A DNA stretch of 64,000 nucleotides from contig OX387197.1 of assembly GCA_947561715.1 (NCBI GenBank), positions 9,979,001 to 10,043,000 of the forward strand. Reading direction: 5' to 3'. The notes beneath the pieces were generated by a model. That model saw only the letters and a list, made by a program, of their open reading frames with translations, was not told the DNA's origin and ran no database searches. This stretch comes from Ascidia mentula (lineage: Eukaryota > Chordata > Ascidiacea > Phlebobranchia > Ascidiidae). Position numbers and translations under genes: made by a program. Positions 13,580-24,940 of the stretch are shown here, piece by piece. Each line of letters begins with the position of its first letter. Within the stretch, counting starts at the first letter, position 1.

Positions 13580-15470
13580 CACCCCATTAGTCGACAATTA
13601 GTCGTTAGATAGCGCTCGTTAGATGACACAATTAGCGATTTAAAGCGGGAAAATAGAATCTATCGCTCTATTGTTGGACGCTATCACCGTTTCGTGTTCT
13701 ATTTTTTGCTAATGGTCAACGGTCATATCTGTGCTCTGTGGATGTGTAATGCAATAATATTGGCGATGAATTAATTCAGGTAATTCAACCCTTAAATTAA
13801 AATAACAGATATAACGTGGAACTGGCAAGTATAAGAGCGCATAAACCATGTAAAAAATATACATGGTATTCTCATGTATCGACTGTTTCACCTCGTGATA
13901 GGGCACTAACATTTTCATTGGAAAATATAAATCAACTTCCTGGAAAAGTCATAGGTAGCTTAAACTGCCATATGGAGGATATTAAAGAAAGATTCCAGGT
14001 ATATATGTATCTACTTTTATTGTTATTGTGCTGAAAAGAGTTGGGATTGACACTACATTGCAACTGAGTGTATTTTTTATTACAATTGAAAAAAAGCATT
14101 TTTGCTACTCTTTCAGCCTATGTATGGTCAAACAAGGGGCCAATAATGTGTCTCACAGACCAACAGTCTGCAAATAGAGAGTTGCAGCCCAAATTTGAAT
14201 CATAAAACCATAACCATCTATCCACTGGGGTTGCTAATTAGATGTAAATGCAATGATGTTTTTTTACAGTATCCCAATGTTCACATGTGCGAAAGTCTTA
14301 GTGTTGGCAATATTGCAGAACAGTTAGTTAATTTTTCTTATTGTTAACCTTTGTAATATGTAGGTCACCATCAATTTTGACAATAGTTTGTGATGGAAAC
14401 GTTGTTTGGAGCTGCATTATGTTTGTTCTTCCTTAAGCATCAGCTGTTTTGGGCCTGTATGGACAAGAACAAACAAGCTTAGAAAATTGTGGTAATTCTG
14501 TTGCTAAAAGTTGTAAACTAAATTTGATATCAGTACCTCATAAAATAAATTTACTGTGCATGGCTTGATATTTTTTGCGAACTACAATTGGTATTCAGCC
14601 TGGCATAATTGTGGCCTTGGTTTATTTCCAGGTGGGATTGTGATAGGTCACTAATTTGTGCACGATCATCCTGTGGAAATATTTTGTTTTATTGGTAGTT
14701 TTTGTTGTATATTTTGATACTTGAGGCAAATATGATTTTACACCTTGAGGAAGCCTTGTTGAATAACAGGCGAAACGTCGGTGAATAAAGTTACGTTTTA
14801 TATATGCCAGAAGAACAGATTATTAAGTTATGATTTTACTATTGCACGGATTGGATCAATTTTGAGTCTTATATTAATTAAATTTTTTTTATGATGGCTA
14901 TGAGCCAAATGATGTAAAAAATATGTTTTAGGAAACACGTGGGATGCAAGCATTTCTTAGAAAATGCTGTAGACAACAAAGAACAGCCACCAGCTATATT
15001 TCACTCATTGGTAAGTGTGCATTGAAATGAGCTATGTTGGTACATGAGCAAGGTTAAGTAAAAATTGGAGGGCTTTTTAATCCATAGTATCCTAGTTTTT
15101 ATACTATACACCAATATTGGAAAAAAATCATGTGTATTTTGTGCTACTAAACAAATGTAAAAACAATATACACAAGAAATAAAATGGCATGGGCACCGAT
15201 AAAACCACAAGGTTTATTTTCAGGTGGTCAAGCAATAGATGGTCAACTACAAATATAAGAAGGAAGGTTCAGTAGAAAATTTAAATGGAAGTGTGTTCCT
15301 GATGCAGAATATTCGATAATTTTTGCAATTTATGTGTAGTGAAAAATACCAGATGTAACTTCAAGAACAGCTTTTCCACAAGTAGTTCAGGCCAACTAGT
15401 AACATGAAAGCATTGAAGGAAATGGGAATTATAAAGCAGGATTTGTACCAAAGCTTTTAAATGAATGTGA
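13580..15470 (+). repeat. Left inverted arm of the transposon
   Basis: This arm carries, reading inward, an open segment ending at 13999 just before a donor-like CAG/GTATATATG. A second open segment at about 14271-14342 (YPNVHMCESLSV...) follows an acceptor-like TTTTTTTACAG. Further open pieces occur near 14364-14436 and 14448-14572. These look like decayed exons of an element-encoded gene. A hammerhead-like module at about 14742-14830 is present in this arm but not in the other. Confidence 0.7.
14742..14830 (+). repeat. Dispersed module with hammerhead-like core (copy 1)
   Basis: The module reads TTGAGGAAGCC, an AT-rich loop, AACAGGC, then GAAACGTCGG and a conserved tail. GCC..TGTT pairs with AACA..GGC. 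This resembles stem II plus the GAAAC strand of hammerhead ribozymes found in Penelope-like elements and retrozymes. The CTGATGA strand is degraded, so catalysis is unlikely. The same ~85 bases recur inverted at 33460-33545. Confidence 0.5.
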
Positions 15471-15989
15471 AAAAAAACATACTAATGTGTGTGTTTAACT
15501 GCTCTTCGATGTGTACATGCAAAACAGATGTATGTGATATTTTATTTCCTGATAGTGCAACATTTGAATGTAGTACTGTAATCTGAGGATAAGAATTTGT
15601 GTTAGTTGTATTATTGTAATTGTGCCTTCGCTAATTTTAAAGCAGTGTTTAAAATTAGTTTGTTCCTCTTTCAGACGTGCATTTGTATTGATTAGCAGGA
15701 GAAAATTCATTTCAGTTTACATCTGTTTCGGCAGTGACATGTTTGCAGCTTTACACTTGTTTCACAATAAATCATTTTGACTACTAAACGTTGTTGCTTT
15801 ACAAATTGGATAAAACAAACACTGGACAGAAAAGTAGAATGTATTGGCCCTACCAGTACCAACGAAAGTGACAGTGTAACACAAATTATTTCTGCATATT
15901 ATTTTCATAATCATCATTGTTATCGATAATCACGTCACAAACAACAACAATAGACACACAAAGGATGTTGAAGTAAAGATTTTAATGTG
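15471..15989. other. Unpaired spacer in the transposon
   Basis: Lies between the left arm and the tandem repeat array. It is A+T-rich. I see no gene or repeat here. Confidence 0.4.
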
Positions 15990-17135
15990 GTTTGTAACTT
16001 CGCAGTTCGTACTAATCCCCGAGCATCGAAAATAAAGCACCCCAAAATCGCTCACCTCATTTGTGAACAACGCAAAAGAATAATGTTATTTTATGCAAGC
16101 GACAAAAGCGCGCAGCATTTGCCTACAGCCCACCGAAACAGGCTAACCCTAAATGGTCATGCCCCTTTATGCAACCATGATGTGACACTCTAGTTTTCTT
16201 GTTTCCTACTCGACTGGCTTGAAATTGTTAACACATGAACTACAAGGTAATTCGAGTTGTCCTACCAAACCGTTTTCGTATAAACGCTGTTAATTTTATG
16301 CATGAGACAGAAGCGCGCAGCACTTGCTTGCTGTCTGCCGAAACAGGCTAACCCTCAATGGTCATGCCCCTTTATGCAATCATGATGTGACGCTGTAGTT
16401 TTATTGTTTATTAGTCAATTAGCTTGAAACTTTCAACACATAAACTACAAGGTAATTCGAGTTGTCCTACCAAACCGTTTTCGTTTAAACGCTGTTAATT
16501 TTATGCGGGAGACAGAAGCGCGCAGCGCTTGCCTACTGTCTTCCGAAGCAGGCTAATCCTCAATGGTCATGCCCCTTTATGCAACCATGATGTGACACTA
16601 TAGTTTTCTTGTTTATTACTCAATTAGCTTGAAACTTTCAACACATAAACTACAAGGTAATTCGAGTTGTCCTACCAAACCGTTTTCGTTTAAACGCTGT
16701 TAATTTTATGCATGAGACAGAAGCGCACAGCACTTGCTTGCTGTCTGCCGAAACAGGCTAACCCTCAATGGTCATGCCCCTTTATGCAACCATGATGTGA
16801 CGCTATAGTTTTCTTGTTTATAACTCAATTAGCTTGAAACTTTCAACACATAAACTACAAGGCAATTCGAGTTGTCCTAACCAACAATTTTTATTTAAAC
16901 GTTCTCAATTTTATGCATGAGACAGAAGCGCGCAGCGTTGCCTACTGTCTTCCGAAGCAGGCTAACCCTCAATGGTCATGCCCCTTTATGCAATCATGAT
17001 GTGACACTATAGTTTTCTTGTTTATTACTCAATTAGCTTGAAATTTTTAAAACACAAACTACAAGGTAATTCGAGTTGTCCTAATAAGCCGTTTTCATTT
17101 TAATTCCGCAAATTTTATGCAGGAAACTGAAGCGC
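15990..17135 (+). repeat. 205-bp tandem repeat, about 5.5 copies
   Basis: The landmark ATGCCCCTTTATGCAA recurs at 16159, 16364, 16569, 16774 and 16978, a period of 204-205 bases. Each unit also contains a GATGTGAC block, an ATTAGCTTGAAA block and ATTCGAGTTGTCCTA. The first and last units are the most diverged, as expected for an array homogenised in the middle. It lies in the unpaired centre of the transposon. Confidence 0.9.
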
Positions 17136-17934
17136 ATGAACACTTGCCCATTGTCCCTTGCTTATCACGTAAACCATAATTTACAAAAAAATAGGAGTTG
17201 TTCAGTCAACAGGTTTCACTGATACCAATGGCGTCGCAACAGCCAGTGCTGGGAAATTCTGTGTATATAATATTCGAAGACCCAGGCACAATTTGATGAA
17301 GATTTGAACACACAACAATATCGCTCGATTTTCTTGTTCAAATAGAAAGCAGCGTCAGCGATACTAAACAACAGTTGCACATATTATAAATTTACGAAAC
17401 GACAAAAAAGGGTTAAAAACCTTGCCGGCAAAAGATTTTAGGCACGTTTTCCGAAGCATTTTTAACATCTGTTGACAACAAAAGCACGGAGTAAGCGTGC
17501 AGAATAGCAAATGCATTAAACATGTAAATAGACACCGAAAAACGAAACCTATTCAATAAAACAAAATGCCAATTTCGACGAAAATTATTGTTATTGACCA
17601 GTAGTGGGATTCTTTCACTATGCCATAGGTTATATACGAGTTCTAATGTATTGTCTCTGCACAATACGTTGTAAACACACGTGCTCCTAAGTTGTAAGCT
17701 ATCAATAGCATGTAATTAGCAGTCAGAATACAATACATAAAGTGAAACATAGGCCTGTACATACGCTTCCTAACCGGGATAACTGATTTACGGAGGTCAT
17801 TACAATTTCAAGAACAGGTTTGCAGGAATCGGCTTAATCCCACCACCACTACTGCCACATAAACAACATAAAGTAAATACTCATTACGCATACAGTAGAA
17901 CTCGGTTAATCCATTGGGTTGTGGGAAATTCACA
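17136..17934. other. Unpaired spacer in the transposon, right side
   Basis: Lies between the tandem array and the right arm. It is A+T-rich and the short minus-strand frame at 17413-17664 has no recognisable motif. I see nothing else. Confidence 0.4.
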
Positions 17935-18052
17935 TGCATTTGAAAGCTTGGTACTCCTCCTGCTTTACAATTCCCATTTCCTCCATTGTTTTCATGTTAA
18001 TTGTTGCCCTGTGCTGCTTGCGGAAAAGCTGTGTTTGGAGTTGCAGCTGGTA
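17930..18052 (-). pseudogene. C-terminal remnant of an element-encoded protein
   Basis: On the minus strand a 40-codon open stretch ends in TGA and contains KQHRATINMKTMEEMGIVKQ. It is Lys/Glu/Gln-rich and looks like the helical end of a protein. The matching place in the left arm (about 15370-15470) is recognisable but diverged. Upstream frames in the arm contain stops, so the gene is broken. The family is not recognised. Confidence 0.4.
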
Positions 18053-19921
18053 TTTTTTTAATATGATTTGAATTGCCAAATTATGAAATATCTCGCCTCA
18101 GGGCACACTTCATTTCAAATGCTGCTAAACTTCCCTTCTTATATTTGTAGTTGTGTGGCACGGGCTTTCAGCTAGCCGACCATCTATTGCTTGACCACCT
18201 AAAATAATTAGTGTTAAATACAGTGGGATTAATAAAGGATACCTGACTCGATAACCTATGGTTTTATCAGTGCCCATTTCTTTGTGTTTTGTTGCGCAAA
18301 ATACACATGATTTTATTTCAATAGAGGTAATTTAACTTTGTAGCAACATAGGTTTTTTATTTTTTACTTCCACCAGTATGTGAAATATAGTTGGCACTTG
18401 ATTGTGGCTCTTCTTTCTTGTCTACAGCACTAGATCAGTATTTAAAAAAAAAATGCTTCCATTTGAGCTTTTCTTTCCCCATGTTTCCTTAGACATTAAT
18501 TCCCTGCCAAACATGTTTGCAAAAAGTATTTGAACATGTGCATAAAATTATAATTTGTGAAAGCTAACATTATCAAAAACCTATGCTGTTAACAAGTAAC
18601 GAATTTTTCTAATTTTTGTTCAGGTATTAGATTTATTTAAATATATATTTTACTACATATTAGTTGATTAGCAAAATTATACGTATTTACAGAAAAGAGG
18701 TTAACAAAATGGTAACTTTAAATTAACAAATTCGGTTCACAGCCATTGTATGAAAACTCAAAATCTATATGACAGTAAAATTATATTTTCCTTTAAGTAA
18801 CAAAAAATAGCAATAGAACAAAATACTTGTACAGTATTATCGTGCACAAATTAGAAAAAAAAATGAACCAAGACTTGGCCACATTTATGCCAGTCTCAAT
18901 AACAATTGTACTTGTACCACGCAAAAAATATCAAGCCTAAATTATACATGCACAGTAAATATGTATTAGGAGGTACTGATATCAAATTTACATTACAACT
19001 TTTAGCTACATAATTACCACAATTTTCTAAGCTTGTTTGTTCTTGTCCACCCAGGCCCAAAACAGCTGATGCTCAAGGAAGAATAAACATAATGCAGCTC
19101 CAAACAACGTTTCGATCACCAACTATTGTCAAAATTGATGGTGACCTACATATTACAAAGGTTAAATAGTAAGAAAAATTAACTAACTGTTCTGCAATAT
19201 TGACAACACTAAGACTTTCGCATATGTAAGCATTGGGATACTGTAAAAAAACATCATTGCATTTACATCTAATTAGCAACCCAAGTGGATAGATGGTTAT
19301 GGTTTTATGATTCAAATTTGGGCTGCAACTCTCTATTTGCAGACTGTTGGTCTGTGAGACACATTATTGGCCCCTTGTTTGACCATATGTGGGCTGAAAG
19401 AGTAGCAAAAATGCTTTTTTCCAATTATAATAAAAAATACACTCAGTTGCAATGTAGTGTCAATCCCAACTCTTTTCAGCACAATAACAATAAAAGTAGA
19501 TACATATATACCTGGAATCCTTCTTTAATATCCTCCATATGGCAGTTTAAGCTACCTATGACTTTTCCAGGAAGTTGTTTTATATTTTCCAATGAAAATA
19601 TTAGTGCCCTATCACGAGGTGAAACAGTCGATACATGAGAATACCATGTATATTTTTTACATGGTTTATGCGCTCTTATACTTGCCAGTTCCACGTTATA
19701 TCTGTTATTTTAATTTAAGGGTTGAATTACCTGAATTAATTCATCGCCAATATTATTGCATTACACATCCACAGATATGACCGTTGACCATTAGTAAAAT
19801 AGAACACGAAACGGTGATAGCGTCCAACAATAGAGCGATAGATTCTATTTTCCCGCTTTAAATCGCTAATTGTGTCAGCTAACGTGCGCTATCTAACGAC
19901 TAATTGTCGACTAATGGGGTG
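17935..19921 (-). repeat. Right inverted arm of the transposon
   Basis: Inverse of 13580-15470. The outermost open segment (19476-19694 on the minus strand) differs from the left copy by only a few residues. Towards the centre the match is patchy, with insertions. It contains the open remnant at 17930-18052. Confidence 0.75.
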
Positions 19922-19928
19922 ACAAAGG
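19922..19928 (+). repeat. Target-site duplication, right (ACAAAGG)
   Basis: Exact repeat of the seven bases at 13573-13579, directly after the terminal GGGGTG. Confidence 0.75.
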
Positions 19929-22299
19929 GGTATTGAGTTGAGTATGTAGCTTTTTTGTCATTATTAATAGCTTGCAATTTCGCAGGTTTCTTACATTAAA
20001 AACTTCACATCTTATATACATAAAAATGTATTTATAATCTATACATGTACAAAATGCCCATTTAACACAATAAATTCGTGACTAACCGTAAATCCATCTC
20101 ACTCATCTCTAATAAAAATTAACTAAAAATTACCCAAACTAATGTAATAACCTAAATTAATTATCTAAACGCCTATATTTATACAAAACTTTAAAAAAGT
20201 ACAACGGCCACGATACCAAAAGCTCAACCGCATCAAAATGTGAGAGAGAGAGAGAAGACTTGCCTTCTTCCATTTCAAAACATCAATTCTCTCGTGACCC
20301 GACTTGTCTACGTAAGTGTGCTAAACGCAAATTGAAGGATCAGGAACTTGAGGATTTTAAGGGATGCGTTTTGTCGCTCGTTGAATGTGAAGGTGGCAGT
20401 AATTCATCAATTATTTCGTACAATAACCAACAAGAAGTATAAAATTGCTTGTGTTTGTTATGTAGTAAAATAATTTGGGGATACAACTACTGGAAGCTGG
20501 TGCAAATACCACATATGCCGTAATACTTGCTGTAGGCCTACTGCATATAATCACAAAACTTGCCTTTAATTTTACGAATATTGCGCAACATTTTAGGCTG
20601 TAAAGCATAGATTTGTTGAAATAAACTTGTCTATCAGAATAGACTTACCTTGTCTGAAAGTAAACTTACAGTCACGGATCCTGTAGGCTACCTGCCAACG
20701 ATAGCATCAGGTTCAATCAAGAAAGCACGTCAAAGACGAACTTTCTTGTCACAAAAAAGCACTAAAAGTTGTGGTGCAGCAGTTTAACCGAAGAAACATC
20801 GACAGATCAGCGTTTTACCAAAGCAAACCAAAACAACAGAAATTTAGTGTGTTGTTGGAAGTTCATGCGGTCACGACGAAATACAGTTATTCTCCCGGGA
20901 GAGATATTGGGTAATATGACATACTTAGATTACTGCATGTTTGCATTTGTTGACGGACGGACAAATCCTGACGCCATTCACCAGTGACGTAATACCAAGC
21001 TGAAAATCGCAAACAGAAGTATGACTTTTGCTGGAAGTGCGTGTGCTACTCAAAGTTTAGGAGCTTTGCAGTTGGGTTACGGTATAGGTTTCCTAAATAT
21101 TCATTACCCTTTGGTTTTGACCAAAATGGAGATTCAGCTGGTAGCTTTTATTGCATCCAACCGCAGAATCGCCAGAATATCAATTAGGATCGAACAGAAT
21201 TAAACGAAACAGCACGCTACACCTTGTTCCTTGAGTGGCGCATTTGTGAAAGGTTTATAGGTTAAAATACAACTAACTAAAGCTATTTCAGAAGCGAAAA
21301 AATTATTCCTTACATAAACTATTGGGATAAATATGGGCTATCAGTAATACCGCACGGTTTCTCCCACATAAGTTTTAGGCTAAGAACTTAGGGCAAAAAT
21401 CTATCAAGCTGAAGCATTAGTTATTGCTGTTTACACATATGAGTATAGCATCATGGACAAAAAATAAAGTGCAAATTGGTTGTAATTGTGTTTTCAATCT
21501 TTGCTTGGCCGTTTGGTCAGCAAAGTCGTCTGAAAGTCACACCAGCTGCACTGATGAGACCTTTTAGATCGAAACAGTGGCCATCTGTCTACAGCTTACG
21601 CAGCAGTGTTTTCAATGTTTGTTGGTAGTTGGAAATATTTTTAAATTTGAAGTTTCGGCGAGCATGACACTTTTTTTTACCAAACTTTTCGCTTTGCATT
21701 GTTAAAGAACAAGTAGCTACTAAATTTTGTCTTTGTGTGATTGTGCAGCACACGTTGCATTGACGAGAAGGACACGTTGAACACGTTTAAGGCACTGCTC
21801 CGGCAGATAACCATTAACAGTCAAAAATTTTCAGAACATCTCCGGCGTTTTATTCTCAAAACCTTCTTTATTGCACGTTGGTGTGTGTATACACTATAGC
21901 CCATAAGTCGAGTACACAACAATATAGTAGGCATTTTTTTTACAGTATGTTTAGTCAATCAATACCCTTCTCGTTGAGATATGCAGAGTCGCACCAGTGT
22001 TGGTTGGTTTTACACATCAATGTTTATTGTCGCATACCGTGATGACGTATTCTACATGTTTGACCATGTGTCTTTTGTTTTTGGGTCAAACCGTGTTTAA
22101 ATCACAACAACAAACGCCGACCAGTTTTATGAACAATCTTGCAGACTTGTGTGTTGCATTTTATTTGCCGAAGCAAACAGTTTAAACTAAGACGGGAAGA
22201 CTGTTGGCATTGTTAATGTTAAATTTAAAACTTTCGCAAAACCGTTTTTATGTTTTAACGGTCAGGATTTCCTATTTCAGCTTATACAGAAAAAGAAAC
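19929..22299. other. Region between the transposon and TMEM26
   Basis: About 2.4 kb. Apart from the duplicated 5'-exon-like segment at 20218-20335, I see no coding exon with a recognisable family. The short frames (20411-21203) have no motif. It presumably includes the TMEM26 promoter. Confidence 0.4.
20218..20335 (+). repeat. 5'-exon-like segment, right copy (inverted duplicate)
   Basis: Inverted counterpart of 13301-13430. It shares a TGATGCGG-like start, a GA-rich run, a block of about 50 near-identical bases, and the donor-like CTTGTCTAC/GTAAGTGTGC. It points rightwards, towards TMEM26. It lies outside the transposon's target duplication, so it is not part of that element's terminal repeat. 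Confidence 0.55.
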
Positions 22300-24940
22300 A
22301 TGTGCAAGATTTTTCAAATGTGTTGCTCCGAGAGAGTTTACCAGATACTCAAAACAAACATTAAAATAATAAAGTCGATTGTTTCAAGATGTCTGTACGC
22401 TTTGTACATCATCTTCGCTGTGTGGAGAGTCGTGGTATCGTGGAATGAGCCGCGATTTTGGTATCTGCTGTTTATTCTTGTTCCCCTGGCAATCGAGACC
22501 TCGTACATGGCATTGAAACGATGTGGAGACGAGTTTAAATGGTAAATTATTGTTAAGCAACCCTCCCTCAACAAACATGTTCAATTATTTTCCATGCTCT
22601 ACTACATATCACAATACTAGATGGAAGATTACCCACAAACTGTGTCATTTTGCGTAAGGTTTGATCGCACAAATACACAGAATACAGAGGCGGGTCAGGG
22701 AGAGGGCGAATTTGACGATCTAACGCATGTATGGCTATCTCCTCAATTAGCAGCCAAAGTCGCATTTATTGCGTCACAATGAATTTTAAATTGCAAGCCC
22801 TAGCGAAAATTTGTGGATACTTTCCCTCACAGAATTATGTTCATTTTCGATGGCACGCAAATATTTGTTGCAATACATGTCCGCTTTTGTGCAGCTTCAC
22901 ATTTCCTATCAGCAAAATGTTTGTTTGTGTAGGATGAGCCCAGCTGTGATGATTTATGTGCTTGGGGCAATCCCATGCATCTGGCTGTGGGAAATCAAGT
23001 CTTACCAGCTTGAAATTACGAACCAAACTGTTTCAAATGTTGTCAACTGCGACGATCTGGTGAGTGCCCGCGAGACACTCTTATGCGGGATAACAACCGT
23101 TTTAGTTTTTCCGAAAATCTTTTCCAAGATTGGAGTTTGCCTCAAACACGAAGAGTGGACACTTGCCCTTGAGCAAATAATTCTTTTGATTCTGATACTC
23201 GGAAAGTGGATTGCGCCCAAAGGTCAAATGTCACAGGAGGAACTCTCCCAGCTCCTGTTGGTGTATCTTGGAGCGGGTGGGGACATATCCGACATGTTGG
23301 ACTTAACCAGGGAAGACAACATAAGAGAAGTAAAAGAAAAATGATGCAGTTCATTTTACCGCATAACGCTTTTTTCACAGTCTAAAAATATCCCTTTATT
23401 GAAACAGAAAAGGAGCAGACGATGTCCATGGAGTTAAATACAAATTTCTAAATTTTACCAGACTAATGCTGTATTGAGCGTGCATCTTGTGTGTACCATA
23501 TTATTACTGAGGGGGCAGTGATCGCCTGTTTGTCGTTTGCAGTTGTAGTTTAGATGCAAACATACAATACTAGAAGTCATTCGTGGATTTTCCAACAAAA
23601 CCTATGTTTTTGCCATGACAAATAAAATGACTAAGTGCCTTGAAGTCCCCGACTTAACGTTACGACAAGCAATCGGTAGTTTGCAATAAATGTAATCATC
23701 GGCGCATTGTTGAAGATCCCCCGTGTATTGCAATAATAAATAACAACATAACGATCCTTAGCATGTACAACGATATGTTGACAGATTTCCAACCCCAAGG
23801 TGATATTCATCATACTGTGTGCCTGGGGTTGGAGTTTGCTGCAGTTCAGCTTCGTATCAACAGCTGTGAAAGACGTGTCACTTGTTGTCAAACGGACGGA
23901 TGAGCTCGCGGTCGAACAACCGCAGGATGAAGAAGAGGAAAGAAATTCGGACCCCGTTTCGCCCGTAAGAAAATATTCTAAGATGTATGGAGGGCGTTGG
24001 TCCCTCAGAAGGAAGGCATTCTTATTTCTTCATTTAAACCAGGGGTCCACAACCACCGAGCCGTGGACTGACCAATTATTGAGGTATTTGTAACCGTACA
24101 GGAAGAACAAAATATTGGCCTTTTTTGGGGGGGGATACCACACACTTCATGAACGAAGCTATGATATAGGTTACAAACTTATACAATGAAGAATGATTGT
24201 CCCGTGGTATTGCATTTGTCAAGACGCCATTGATACATGTGGAGATGGTATTTACATTATCTATTATGCCGCTAGGACGGCCTGCAAAAATATCACCTAC
24301 GTTAAACCGGTCCGCAGTGCAAAAATAGGTTGGGGACCCCTGCATTCAACATTTTTTGTGGCAAAATTCACGTGTATTCTGTTAACACAACACAATATGC
24401 ACCCTTCAGGAATACCCTCTATTGTGCAACCGAATGAAAAACTAATAAACTAATAAATGATACAACCCTGAGGCTGCCGTTTAAATCGTTATTTTTTAGA
24501 GTTTCGAGAAAGAGGCTGAGAAACCAGATAACGTCGCCACAAAAAAGCCAAGCGTTACAAGACCGACATCTAGCGGAAAGCATGCATCGTGGTGCATACC
24601 TTGTTACTACAATGGCCAGTGTTTTTGCTTCTATAACGAAATTTGGGGCATGACAGTGGGTCTTGTGTTTCAAGACATTCCGTTTCTGATTGTTCGCCTA
24701 GTGTTGATGACAATGTACGGTGCAGTGTCCCATACCACCATATTTTTTGCTTTTAAAAACGCCTTGGTAGTCATATTGTTGCTCAATCGCATTCGCACGG
24801 TGATTGTAAGCCAGAAACAAGGTTGGCTGCACAACATGAAGCAAACTGATCAACAGGGAGAACTGGGGGAAGTTGACCTTGAAATCGGCAACGAAAATGC
24901 ATTAAGAAGGAAGTCGAGATGGATGACATGGAGATCGTAA
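22300..24940 (+). CDS. TMEM26: TMEM26 family multi-pass membrane protein (4 exons)
   Basis: Coding exons 22300-22541, 22933-23329, 23785-23964 and 24500-24940 join in phase to give 419 aa. The hydrophobic segments and spacing follow vertebrate TMEM26: AVWRVVVSWNEPRFW, then MSPAVMIYVLGAIPCIWLWE, then EEWTLALEQIILLILILGKW followed by EELSQLLLVYLGAGGD, then CAWGWSLLQF, and DIPFLIVRLVLMTMYG near the end. About eight membrane segments are expected. The function of the family is poorly known; in mammals it is used as a beige-fat marker. ATG 22300 is chosen because the family starts only a short way before the first membrane segment; an earlier in-frame ATG is possible. A MITE lies in intron 3. Confidence 0.88.
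24040..24342. mobile_element. hAT-type MITE in TMEM26 intron 3
   Basis: A 303-bp element with ends CAGGGGTCCACAACCAC and GGTTGGGGACCCCTG, which are imperfect inverted repeats. The flanks ATTTAAAC and CATTCAAC could be a decayed 8-bp target duplication. There is no coding capacity. The CAGGGGTC terminus and 8-bp spacing are typical of hAT (Charlie-like) non-autonomous elements. Confidence 0.7.

Larger units (their letters stand above)
13580..19921. mobile_element. 6.3 kb DNA transposon with very long inverted arms
   Basis: The ends are inverted copies beginning CACCCCATTAGTCGACAATT, with a 7-bp duplication ACAAAGG outside. Inverted similarity continues far inward: about 13580-15470 against 17935-19921. 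It is near-identical at the outer ends and more diverged, with indels, towards the centre. The middle holds a 205-bp tandem repeat. No intact transposase is visible; only short open remnants survive, the same ones in both arms. The CA...TG ends and 7-bp duplication would suit a P-like or another cut-and-paste family, but the superfamily cannot be assigned from the sequence alone. The element sits between TESK and TMEM26. Confidence 0.85.

Noticed and set aside
19592-19780. Frame identical to one at 13709-13918
   Set aside because: The identity is explained by the transposon arms, and it runs opposite to the better series of exon-like segments.
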